From positions 9,265,501 to 9,329,500 of the forward strand of contig NC_085120.1 in NCBI RefSeq assembly GCF_030269925.1: a stretch of 64,000 nucleotides of DNA, written 5' to 3'. Under the pieces are notes generated by a model. It made no database searches, was not told the DNA's origin, and saw only the letters and a list, made by a program, of their open reading frames with translations. The DNA is from Bombyx mori. Its lineage: Eukaryota > Arthropoda > Insecta > Lepidoptera > Bombycidae. This document shows positions 44,201 through 52,400 of the stretch, one piece after another. Each line of letters opens with the position of its first letter. Position 1 is the first letter of the stretch. A program made the translations under genes and the position numbers.

Positions 44201-46391
44201 AGTTATACAGCAGAGTTCTCTCAAAGTTGACTGCAGGTTCGCATTTTTGTAGAGTTCAACAACTACTAAACTCCTATTTGACTTAGAATTGCCTAACTCT
44301 AGTGGTAACAAATAATAATAAAAGAACTGATTATAAATGAAACTTGATTACAATTCAAACATGATTTTCAGTTTCTCGCAATATCTATGATAAGAAATGG
44401 ACGGCGAGCGGAGCATGTCGGAGTCGAACCGACTAAAACCTCCTGTCGCTCAACAACCAACGTCCAAACCTCACATGAGACAGAACTCATGAAAAGGCAA
44501 AGGGGGGAAAGTGAAGTGTTTAGTGCGGAGCACATCTCTCCCATCACCCTCCCCCTCGGGACGCCGGACTGGCGGTCGTCGGCGCCACGACCACCAGCCC
44601 TCTCGGTCGGCAGGCTATCCGGAGCCCGCCTAGATGGCGCCGGTTAGAGTGAGCTATCCTACGGAATACCCCGCTGGGTCAGAACCAGCGTGGGTCGAGG
44701 ATAGCCGGCCTTCCATCACCCGGATGCTCTTGCGTAAAACGCGTGCAGAGCAGCTTGCACGACGTCTTCTTAGGTCCCCCTCGCCGGTCCCCAGACCGAC
44801 ATATGAGGGGGACCCGAAACACTTAGAGGGCCAGGGCTTGGGCGAAATCCGCCTCCCTGGCCCCCGCTCGACGGCGGCGGGCTTGCGCGTCTCTAACGCG
44901 CCCCGCCGCCTCCTTCTGCGAGATGGTGCACTCGCAGAAGTCGAGCATCGCCTTCCACGACTCGTCGTCGCCGAGCATCGATGCCACAACACTCGGCAAC
45001 GACAAGTCGTTTCCTATTTTTGCGACGAGGACACGGCGCCACCCCTCCCATGCGGGGCAGGCGACGAGCGTATGCTCTGCCGTGTCCAAGTCGCAATCAC
45101 AATGGTGGCACTCTGCCGTCGGCTCGGCTCTGATCCGGTGCAGGAACTCACCGAAGCAACCATGCCCAGTGAGAACCTGCGTGAGCCGGAAAGTGAGGCG
45201 TCCTCTGTCACGATTCACCCAATCCACAAGGACTGGGCGAATCGCCTCGACGGTCCTACGACCAGCCGAAGGATCGGCCAGCCGCCTGGACCATGATTCC
45301 AGCACGGACCGCCGAGATTGGGCCCTCCGCGCTCTGACCACACTGGGGCTGGGACGCGCCACGCCCCGGGCACGAAGGTCAGCCCGCCACTGATAGTCAG
45401 CGGCGAGCGCCTCCGCTTCCAGAACCCAAGGCGGCGTCCCAGCCAGTACACACGCCGCCTCGAAGGAGATGGTGCGATAACCACGAATGACCCTGACCGC
45501 GATGGTGCGTTGCGGCTTTTGCAGCAGCCTCGCCACCCCCACGGCCAGGGACTGGCCCCACACGGGCGCCCCGTATAGGGCCATTGATAACATAACAATG
45601 CATAGGTACTTTTATATTAATTTGATGAAATACTGGAATTGTTTGATTTTGTTGAAAAATGTAATTCCATTGATAAAGCTTTTTATTGAAGTACTTATAT
45701 AGAGGTAAATTTTACAGAAAAAAATGGAAAAAAGGTGTAATTTAAAGACGTCTGATTATGGAAAACAGACCATCTACATTATTGGATTGTAGAAATTCAT
45801 ATTGTTATCTCATAGTTAAAATTGAAAAATGTAATATATGTAATATCGAAACAGAGATATGAATTAAAAAAAATATGTTTGAAATATTTAGCTTTTTCCT
45901 GTATCTGTTACTATGCGGTAATATATTTTTTATTTGTTCTATTAACTATATAATGTTTATGACAAATTGAATTATATAATATATTTTTTAAAGATCAAAT
46001 TATAGACAGTCAAGTTTCAAGACATAAATGACAGTGTAAGCTGGGAAGAGTTATGCTATTTTAAAAAAAAGGGCAAATTTAAATCTATACTTAAAATATG
46101 AATGTAATTATACTCACAACATCCATTTTTCTATACTTAAAAGATGAATGTACTTATACTCACAACAGGAACTTGATATGTGGTAGTATATTCTACTGAA
46201 ATTTCTTTCATTGCTTGATGTGATAACGTCAACTGTGTTTTATATACATTATTTTGCGACTCCAGTACACTTATCCTCGATATTAACCACCAATAATATA
46301 TGACGGACACAACGATCCATACGCCAAATGGCATTATTAGCCATGGCCGGAGAACTAAACAGGACAGAACGTTTTTTGTTCTAATATTCAT
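29296..46391 (-). CDS. LARGE1: LARGE-type xylosyl/glucuronyltransferase, 12 coding exons
   Basis: Coding exons in transcript order: 46164-46391, 43678-43876, 42635-42849, 40813-41142, 39069-39221, 36169-36346, 35247-35377, 33035-33190, 32127-32318, 31489-31581, 30739-30869, 29296-29440. All phases join, giving about 716 aa (human LARGE1 is 756). Residues about 17-37 are a type II signal anchor and 38-76 a short stem. A GT8 domain follows with DSD at 191-193 ([10 protein letters not shown]) and [15 protein letters not shown]. The GT49 domain starts near 390, with [17 protein letters not shown] at 503-505 (FLMDVDFVP) and FSGFGWNK. In the family this Golgi enzyme alternates xylose and glucuronic acid to build matriglycan on dystroglycan, and both metal-binding DxD motifs are kept here. 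An acceptor at 46410 shows a 5' UTR intron. The donor after exon 10 is GC. Introns are full of transposons. Confidence 0.93.
29519..29769 (+). mobile_element. Bm1 SINE, head-less
   Basis: Begins actggtggtaggacctc and ends in an A tail. It lies in LARGE intron 11, about 80 bp from the terminal exon. Confidence 0.8.
30243..30515 (-). mobile_element. LINE 3' end, repeat family C (longest copy)
   Basis: On the minus strand from about 30510: [20 protein letters not shown], then [20 protein letters not shown] and a stop near 30326, then a short 3' UTR and an A-rich tail. RLWNELP...YD...FKR marks it as the C-terminus of a CR1/jockey-like LINE. The shorter family C copies carry only the last part and the 3' UTR. 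Confidence 0.75.
30528..30690 (+). mobile_element. Bm1 SINE, truncated both ends
   Basis: Starts at attactgccgtgaagcag and ends gctcgtccacaaatctaag. It sits about 50 bp from LARGE exon 11. Confidence 0.75.
30915..31325 (+). repeat. Repeat family B, partial plus full copy
   Basis: A 75-bp partial copy (30915-30990) precedes a full one (30995-31325) that reaches tgacgtgtttaaggcgacgt, the furthest 3' extent in the window. LARGE intron 10. Confidence 0.75.
32016..32113. repeat. (CA/CG)n microsatellite
   Basis: Runs of cacaca and (cacg)n, immediately 3' of LARGE exon 9 in the intron. Confidence 0.9.
32378..32745 (+). mobile_element. Bm1 SINE with tRNA-like head, tail truncated
   Basis: The head has an A-box-like cgtggcctaaaggataag and a B-box-like ggtgttcgaatcccg, typical of a tRNA-derived pol III promoter. 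It runs into the common Bm1 body (ggtaggtaccaccgccctgc ... cagccgttgtaac). The body stops at about 32745, where a Helitron end begins. LARGE intron 8. Confidence 0.85.
32742..32808 (-). mobile_element. Helitron 5'-terminal fragment
   Basis: 67 bases equal to the 5' end of the Helitron at 39249-39587, joined directly to a truncated Bm1. Confidence 0.7.
33224..33290 (-). mobile_element. Helitron 3'-terminal fragment
   Basis: The ctagctgtacccgtccgctt terminus and about 50 bases inward, as in 41177-41428. It lies 34 bp from LARGE exon 8. Confidence 0.65.
33428..33712 (+). mobile_element. RTE 3' end fragment
   Basis: The + strand reads [20 protein letters not shown]... [20 protein letters not shown]... 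[10 protein letters not shown], stop, then a (GATGAT)n tail. It is the same C-terminus as the RTE at 26024-27811 in a diverged copy. It lies in LARGE intron 7. Confidence 0.85.
34149..34665 (-). mobile_element. Non-autonomous Helitron, fourth family
   Basis: On the minus strand A|TCTTAATATATATAAATCTC starts it and cgtgtggccgggtccgCTAG|T ends it. 517 bp, no coding capacity. LARGE intron 7. Confidence 0.75.
34984..35231 (+). mobile_element. Bm1 SINE, head-less
   Basis: Conserved copy whose A tail ends 15 bp from LARGE exon 7 (35247), very close to its splice donor. Confidence 0.8.
35804..35925 (-). mobile_element. LINE 3' end, repeat family C
   Basis: Same cgtacggcccaccta and ggcagagccaagccgctg blocks. 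It lies in LARGE intron 6. Confidence 0.75.
36500..37728 (+). mobile_element. Mariner-family transposon (DD37D, maT/mori type)
   Basis: TA dinucleotides flank it (36498-36499 and 37729-37730). Terminal inverted repeats of about 25 bp match: gtcaggccataagtattgtc at the left, and atcaggtcataaattctgtc read inward from the right. It is 1229 bp long and sits inside a Helitron in LARGE intron 5. Confidence 0.9.
36637..37607 (+). pseudogene. Mariner transposase, broken by an internal deletion
   Basis: The first frame (36637-36888) carries the N-terminal helix-turn-helix ([19 protein letters not shown]...) and the GRPRSVRTP linker. The second (to 37607) carries the catalytic core: [18 protein letters not shown] and [13 protein letters not shown], with 37 residues between the second and third aspartates. 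Between them the text jumps from KARIQRNQK straight to a [14 protein letters not shown] stretch in another frame. The second DNA-binding helix region therefore looks deleted, with loss of frame. The rest is open, which points to fairly recent death. Confidence 0.88.
38349..38541 (-). mobile_element. Bm1 SINE, truncated
   Basis: Reverse-strand copy cut off after the ctgcagaaataggg block, where a Helitron begins 5 bp later. Confidence 0.75.
38547..38920 (+). mobile_element. Non-autonomous Helitron, second family
   Basis: A|TCTAATATATAAAATTCTC start and tgccgggtcagCTAG|T end; the interior differs from the 17355 family. LARGE intron 5. Confidence 0.75.
39249..39587 (-). mobile_element. Non-autonomous Helitron, third family
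   Basis: On the minus strand it starts A|TCTATACATATAAATAAA and ends gaagcgagggcgggtcgCTAG. The interior includes the common gtgcagccgttccagagatt block. It begins 27 bp from LARGE exon 5. Confidence 0.7.
39751..39870 (-). mobile_element. LINE 3' end, repeat family C
   Basis: Same blocks with a T-rich left end (A tail on the minus strand). It lies in LARGE intron 4, between exon 4 (from 40813) and exon 5 (to 39221). Confidence 0.75.
40391..40525. repeat. Minisatellite, gtggcatacgggcatactgg type
   Basis: Irregular units of about 12-30 bases built on ggcata(c/t)(g/t)gg. LARGE intron 4. Confidence 0.8.
41177..41428 (-). mobile_element. Non-autonomous Helitron
   Basis: On the minus strand it ends ...gcggacgggtacagCTAG and starts near tatactaatatataaatc. 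It is the best full copy of the family seen at 22725-22963. It lies in LARGE intron 3, 35 bp from exon 4. Confidence 0.7.
41636..41800. mobile_element. Fold-back element with near-perfect 72-bp arms
   Basis: The left arm (tatgtgcttggtgagag...) and the right arm (...ctctcaccaagcacata) are reverse complements over about 72 bases with one mismatch, separated by a loop of about 20 bases containing gcccctagcggc. The TA at each end could be a TA target site. No coding capacity. It lies in LARGE intron 3. A related, broken copy lies at 52606-53024. Confidence 0.85.
41846..41917. repeat. (TATTG)n microsatellite
   Basis: About 14 pentamers in a row with a few single-base variants (ggatt, ggact, gtcct). 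It starts 46 bp after the fold-back element. Confidence 0.9.
42163..42627 (+). mobile_element. hAT (ZMYM1-type) deletion derivative with 8-bp target-site duplication
   Basis: The element is flanked by identical 8-mers cacgcacc at 42155-42162 and 42628-42635. The right end, read inward, starts CAGGGACGTC, as in hAT ends; the left end starts CA. Inside, about 42268-42440 reads [20 protein letters not shown], then [10 protein letters not shown] and a [14 protein letters not shown] end. This is the C-terminus of the zinc-finger-MYM-like hAT transposase family. At 465 bp the rest of the transposase is gone, so it can only have moved in trans. Confidence 0.8.
42635..42849 (-). CDS. LARGE1: LARGE exon 3: GT8 DxD exon
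   Basis: This 215-base exon encodes [20 protein letters not shown] and the metal/UDP-sugar binding DSD. The acceptor is tgtttcag and the donor CAG|gtgcgt. The donor bases are part of an 8-base target-site duplication of an hAT-type insertion that starts at once in the intron. Confidence 0.9.
42873..43134 (-). mobile_element. Bm1 SINE, head-less
   Basis: Reverse-strand copy with a duplicated terminal block (cctatcaccagtagtagtcc). It begins 23 bp beyond LARGE exon 3, between the exon and its likely branch point. Confidence 0.8.
43255..43435 (+). mobile_element. Decayed Bm1 head
   Basis: ctgtgatctaaagcgtaagac and the agtacttaac/atgaatgactttcac blocks match the Bm1 head at low identity. LARGE intron 2. 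Confidence 0.5.
43939..44030 (-). mobile_element. Decayed family C LINE tail
   Basis: Only gcccatggacgtcagcaa and taccaggggtac remain recognisable. LARGE intron 1. Confidence 0.5.
44395..45596 (-). mobile_element. R1-clade LINE, 5'-truncated 3' end
   Basis: The minus-strand frame 45593-44823 (256 codons) reads [18 protein letters not shown]... and later [20 protein letters not shown]. These are the C-terminal region of R1/TRAS-type ORF2 after the reverse transcriptase, with its Cys/His zinc motif. About 400 bases of GC-rich 3' UTR follow, to about 44395. The GC content contrasts sharply with the AT-rich host intron (LARGE intron 1). The rest of ORF2, including the polymerase, is absent. Confidence 0.85.
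46164..46391 (-). CDS. LARGE1: LARGE exon 1: cytoplasmic tail, signal anchor and stem
   Basis: The ATG at 46391 opens a 76-codon exon. A short basic start (MNIRTKNVL) is followed by a hydrophobic anchor ([20 protein letters not shown]) and a polar stem, then a gtgagt donor in phase 0. This is the standard layout of a Golgi type II glycosyltransferase. Upstream, a ttattacag acceptor lies only 18 bases before the ATG, so the promoter and first non-coding exon lie elsewhere and were not identified. Confidence 0.88.
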
Positions 46392-46900
46392 TTCATATGG
46401 TCACTGTGCCTGTAATAAAAGTTAAATTTGAAGATATAATTTCTATTAACAATTATTTATAAGACATACATGTAGACATATAGGTTCTCAAACTGTTATT
46501 TTATTAATATCAATATCTGATTATATTTTGAATAGAGTGGAGATTTTTTTGTCTAACAAACGGTTGGCCCTAACAAGCTCAAGGAGTTCTGTGATGTTGA
46601 CCTGACTCAGATTCTCTATTTTTGTGCAGAATTTAAATTCTGTAATAATATTTATGCATAAAAGCAGTCATATAAACATAATAAAATACATGAACTAATA
46701 TGGAATAACCACATACTCCACTGCCACTCTCCTTAAATCCTTACAAGTTTATTAAATTTGGAGGTAATATTCCGATAAAATAATTTATACAGTTGGCTAT
46801 AATAACTAATTTAATAATATAGTTATATTTTTCCTTTACCTTCCTGTAACTTTACCTTGTTTAGATAAGTTTTATTATCTTATGATATAATTTTTATATA

Positions 46901-47272
46901 TTAGTGCTTACTGGGGCCCATAGACATCTACAACGTAAATGTGCCACCCATCTTATGATATAAGTTCTAAGGTTTCAGTCTAGTTACAACGGCTGCCCCG
47001 CTCTACAAACCAAAACGCATTACTGCTTCACGGCAGAAATAGGTGGGGTGGTGGTACTTACCCATGCGGACTCACAAGAGGTCCTACCACCAAATTATAA
47101 TTTTGCAGATTTGATTTTTATTACACGATGTTATTCCTTTACCGTGGAAGTCAATCGTGAACATTTGTTAAGTACATATTTCATTAGAAAAGTTGGTACC
47201 TGCTTGCAGGAACGCCGTTGCATCGCTAGATACGATTGCACCGGACCTTATCCTTTAGGCCACAATGACTAC
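46901..47272 (-). mobile_element. Bm1 SINE, near full length
   Basis: On the minus strand a tRNA-like head (gtggcctaaaggataaggtc) is followed by the complete Bm1 body; only the terminal A tail is shortened. This copy and the one at 32378 establish that the many head-less repeats in the window are truncated Bm1. Confidence 0.85.
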
Positions 47273-49265
47273 AATACCTAATTCAGGGTAGCTAATACCA
47301 GAAAATGATTAGATATCCAGCAGTTTGTTTTATGCTTCAATCAATACTGCTAAATATTTATAGTTTTGCTCTTATAAATGAAATGCTATTTTTGAAGTAG
47401 TTAGAACACAACGGCTAGTTGTTGACTAAGTACTTAACAGACCATCAAACAATTTGGCAGTTTCATATTTAAATAAAAAGCGGAATAAGCACCACGGTCC
47501 TGCCTGTTTCTGTTGCAGCTTGAAGAGTGGACAGCAGTTAAATTAGGAGACTTCCACCTCCTATTTCGAAACAGATTCTTATTGATATTACACAGTCCTT
47601 TGTGCAGGCTGTATAGGAAGAAGAGATGCATAAAAAGCTATTCCAAAGAACCAGTATCAATCTGAAGCAGTTAATGCCGCTGGTGTGGTGGTAGCGAAGC
47701 ATACCTTAATGAGGTCCTAACAGGAAAACGGCCAATTTTTATTATTTTCGTATTTATATTTTCAGTCTGTTTCGTCATATTATGCGCAATAATGCGAAAG
47801 TTATCATCTTGTTTTAAATTGGTTTATTTACTGCAAAAAATTCCTTACCTTCCAATAAATAATTTTTGTATGTTTCAAATTGCTTCATCCAGTGCTGCGG
47901 TAGTTGCCACTGTAGATTTTACAAATACTTTAAGCAGCTGTTCAGCCATAAAGTATTTGTTAACAATAGCTATTAAATACTTTACATAATTACATTTCAA
48001 TCAATATGAGCGGCTGTTAATTATTCGCAGATGTTTTAAACATGATACATTTATTAATAAATTATAGCTATATACATTCATTGCGTTTTATTTATTTACA
48101 TTTCCATATTCTGTTTAAAGTTTGACATTAGAGGATTTTGTGGTAAAAATGATTTTGGCAGCTGACGTCATGATTCTGTCAGTGTTGTTTTTCATGTTTA
48201 TTCAATGAATAGGCAAATGGTTCCGGAACACGCTATCAATTAATATTTAAGGCGAGACTTGCCAGAGAACGTCTTCCCACCTGTCCTGGTGAAACTGGAA
48301 AGGCCTCCGGGCCACCAGTAATCCTTCAATCATAAAAAAAAAGAACGTATATTTTGCAAAAAGCTAAATACAATAACTTATCTTTGAAATTACTATAACT
48401 TTCATGGTCTTTCTGGTGGAGTCTGAGAAACAAGGAGCAGCGATTTGAATTTCACATCAACGCACTCTCTGTTCGACTTACTAAAGCCAGCTACGCAGAA
48501 ATGTGTGTTGGGCAGCGTGACACTCGGTCAATTGGTTACTTAGTTTCCAGACTCTTACAGAGCAGTTTTAAGTGGTATTTTTGGGTTTTCTGCTCCGATC
48601 CTTAGGCTGGTATGTAGAGGGACTCAAAGCACTAGGGTTAGGATTGAGGCATTGTTTTCTTCGACGATTTGGTATTTATTAAATACATTTAGAATTTGTA
48701 TTATTTTAGAAAAGCAATGCCTTACCATTGTAAGTAAAGTGAACTAAATCGATTTTCGATTACATAATTATTAAAGATGGCCTACGATATTATAAAAAAA
48801 AACAGATATTTTATTTCTATAAAATATGAAATTAGGTTAAAAAAATTGGCTAAGTTGAATTTAGTTTTGTCATGTCTTGAGTCTTGGTGTTGTATTTAAT
48901 TCAAAAACTATAATAAAAATTTTCCACGAAATATATATTCAAACATATCAATTCAATATAAAGTAAATTTAAAAAAAAGCATAGTGGTGGGATTGTTCAA
49001 ATAAGTAAAACCTATGTAAGAAAATTAAAAATGATTACATAATCCAATTAAAAGCTATGTGTTCGGTTAATTTATACAATCTTGTTTTTTTTTAAATCAA
49101 GTATCCAAAATTACATAATAAGAATAAAGTAAGTAGGTACTTCCATACATCGTTAAAACGGTAAAAAATTCACCTCGAACGCTACAACAATACGAACCAT
49201 GTAAACACACAATTAATTAATAAAAAAAAACTTATAGTAAAAATAAAACATTACTCTGAGCAAGA
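47273..49265. other. Intergenic DNA between mesh 3' end and LARGE 5' end
   Basis: Apart from a LINE tail at 48243-48345 and a decayed Bm1 trace near 47490-47540, nothing is recognised. The LARGE promoter and non-coding first exon should lie here or within mesh, but no signal decides it. Confidence 0.45.
48243..48345 (+). mobile_element. LINE 3' UTR fragment with A tail
   Basis: Shares the aggcctccgggccaccagta block and poly(A) tail with 5195-5327. It lies between LARGE and mesh. Confidence 0.55.
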
Positions 49266-49479
49266 TTAATTAATTTCAGTTTCTCCACCCCATTGCCTCG
49301 GTTGTCCCGGTTGGAGGTCAACGTAGGGGCGACCGTAATTGTAGTTCGGATTGGAGGGTTCCACCGCCTGGACGCCTTCTGTGGGCTCAGGCGTCTCTTC
49401 TGTTACGTCTTTCTTGTAAGGAATGCTTTCATCGTCTGAAGTCACTTTAACTGAATCGTCAGGATCGATTGCACGGGTC
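49266..49479 (-). CDS. mesh: mesh last exon of the short-tail form
   Basis: After ttgacag it encodes 70 residues, mostly acidic and Pro-rich ([23 protein letters not shown]), ending GETEIN-stop. There is no PDZ-type end. With 49775-49931 it gives a 122-residue alternative tail, versus 315 residues from the long exon. Confidence 0.85.
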
Positions 49480-52400
49480 CTGTCAAAAAAAAAAAAAAAA
49501 CAATAAATTTAACAATGGCATAACCCCAGTTTTACGGCGTGTTAATTAATTTTGGCATTTATTTAATAGTATTTTTCATTTATCTACTGTATGTACTATT
49601 CTAAAGCTAATTTACGATAAAAAAAATTTACATTTCACTATATTGCTATAGAAGATAAATGAGTCAATCTATGGTCCTGTTATTGCAAATATAAAGGAAT
49701 TGAAATCGTGAGACACTTTCAATTTAATTATTATAAAGATGTAAATGACAAAGAGAAGCAATTAAAAATCTTACTTCACATCCAAGAATTCGTTTTCTTC
49801 TCTTTCTTCAGCTTTCCGCCTCTGCAAGATCCTCCAAGCGACGCAGATTAAGATTATTATAATTGGCAGCATCACAGCACTAATGATGCCCCATGTCGCA
49901 CCAAGAGTCCGAGACGAGTACTCCTGTTTACCTGTTTGTCATAAATAGAACACGTATAAAGTTTTACCAATTTTTGAATAATAATCATGAAATAGCGCGT
50001 ATGGTACTCTACTAGGGGGAAGGTGATGGGAGAGATGTGCTCCGCACTAAACGCTTCACTCTCCCCCCTTTGCCTTTTCATGAGTTCTATCTCATGCGAG
50101 GCTCGGACGTGGGTTGTTTAGCGACAGGGGGTTTTAGCCGGTTCGACTTCGACATACCCCGCCCGCCATCCCCAGTGTGGGGTGGGAGTCCGGCGATTTC
50201 ATCTTGACCAAAAAAATAATGATATTCTACTATAGAGAGTTGAAATGTGTTTACATCATATTCATTCTGTTTCCGTGTTATTCTGCCCCGTTTTCCTATT
50301 AGCTTAGATTTATTTAAGTTTTGTCTCGTAATTAACGTAGGCATATAATGATATTGTCCGTGGCCTACGAAAGTTAATTTGTTGAACAATTCTTTTTTTT
50401 TAACACTCGATTGGTGAATTATCTATACTAACGTCACGTTATCAGAGATACCCGGAATCATCGGCCTACTTTACCATACAAGGTGCAAATATTAAAACGT
50501 ACTCACCGTTAGTGTGACCCAGATAATTTTTTTTTCGTACACAAAACAGTTTCTGATAAGAAAGCAAGCAATAGCCTCACTACGTATCATTAGGGAAATA
50601 AAAAAATAAAACACATCACGATAGCAGAGAAAATTTCCATTCCACAAAAACGTGGCCGTAAGATATTCCTTGCTTTCTTATTTAAAAAAAAATCACTCAC
50701 AGGGAAGTTATTCTACCGTGATTGGGAACAGAAATTTCCTCTTCATGTGATCAGGGCTTTTTTTTGTAAATAAATTGTATTTTTGTCTTAACATAAACAT
50801 TTTAATAGATAAAAAAACAACAACAATGGGAAATCTCACGAAACACTATTCGGAAGAATAAAATAAAGTGCAATCACTAATATTAAGTGCGTTTTAAAAT
50901 AATTATGTATATATAACCTAAACACTCTCCCCAGAAATTGTCATACGAATGGGCAGTGATTACTATCAGAACTTAATCTAGACTATTCTAATACAAATTT
51001 AAAGTCTCAATGCATATATTAAACCATAGTCGATCGACTACTAAGGGTGGGTACTTCGGCCGCTGGTGGGTCAATAAGGGTTTCCATTGATTTACCCTTG
51101 TTCGTTGGCATGGTAAAAGTTTTAATGCCATCAACAGGGGCGCTTTTAGGTGCTTCGGGAATGCCGGGATTATTATATGTATTCCGGGGACTCGAATCGG
51201 AGGCCGGGCTGATTGGAGGCGAATAAATTTCAGAGTACGTGGGAGAATACTGAGAAGGTATTGGACTGTATTGGTCGTCGAATTTCGGCGCGTAAGGATC
51301 CTCAGATCCCTCCTTCGTGGAATAGCCTGAGTCGGACGGTATGGCCTGACGACCGGTTTGTCGCGGTTTGTTTAGATACTGTATGTCTTTAGCCGGACGA
51401 GTTAGAGTGGAATCTCTATTAGATTCAGAATCTGATGGTGAAGTCAGTGACAACAAGTCTTCCTCGGACAGATCCCATAGTTTTTCTGGGAATTCTACAT
51501 CGGGTGCATTCGGTAATGGCTCATTGGTACGATATGTTTTATCGTAAGCCCTACGCTTTTTAGGCAGACCGGAGGACTTGTCAGATTTACCGGAATCACT
51601 TTTGCCAGAGTCTGGGTAGCCTATTCCTGAGCTGTCTCCGTCCGCGGGAGGAGCGAGGACTGACCTGCCTACTATCCTGGCCGGGGTTTCCTCAGTAGGG
51701 GTTTCGGGGGATTTTTTCTCAGAACCGGGTATCGTCGAAGATTTCATAGTGTCTGTGATATTTCCCATTGACGAAGACCTAAGATTTAATCTAGATGCGG
51801 ATTTTGAACGCGGTAAGTCTTCGAAACGGAAGCCCTCCTTGCCCTCGGACCTTGGTTTGTGCCAGCACCAGAACCAGAGGAGGCAAATCAAGAGGCCTAA
51901 TGGTAGAATAACTGCCACTATGACGCCCCAAGTTAGGAATAGGGCACGTTGGGAGAATTCCTGTTGACCTGTATGACGAAAAAATAGTGCGTTACAAAAA
52001 TCTGGCGGCAGGAGCTTTTAAATCCTTTTCAAGATTTTTCTAATCAATCTACGACATATTAACTCAAAAAATCCTTTTTGAAAATAGCCTGTATGTATAA
52101 TAGTTTCAAAGTCGTTTTTCGTATTTAATATTAGCGTGCACTTACGTAGACACTCTGTGTATCCATAGTCAGGGAGATTCCATCTGCCGTTGTCTTCACA
52201 CACTCGTCTTTTGTCCCCGGTCAGAATGAAGTCTTGATTACATTCGAAGTTTACCTTTGATAGAAAACGAAAGTTTACTACTAATCTGCTCATATTAGTG
52301 TACGAGAGAAATAAAAAAATAAAAAATCACATCACATCATTTGTTTTGGAACGATTTATGTAAACTGAAACATTAAATTGAGCGCTCCACGTCAGAATAA

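Noticed and set aside
44634..45393. Long plus-strand open frames in GC-rich sequence
   Set aside because: They are the reverse of the R1-type LINE frame; the minus strand has the family motifs and the plus frames do not.
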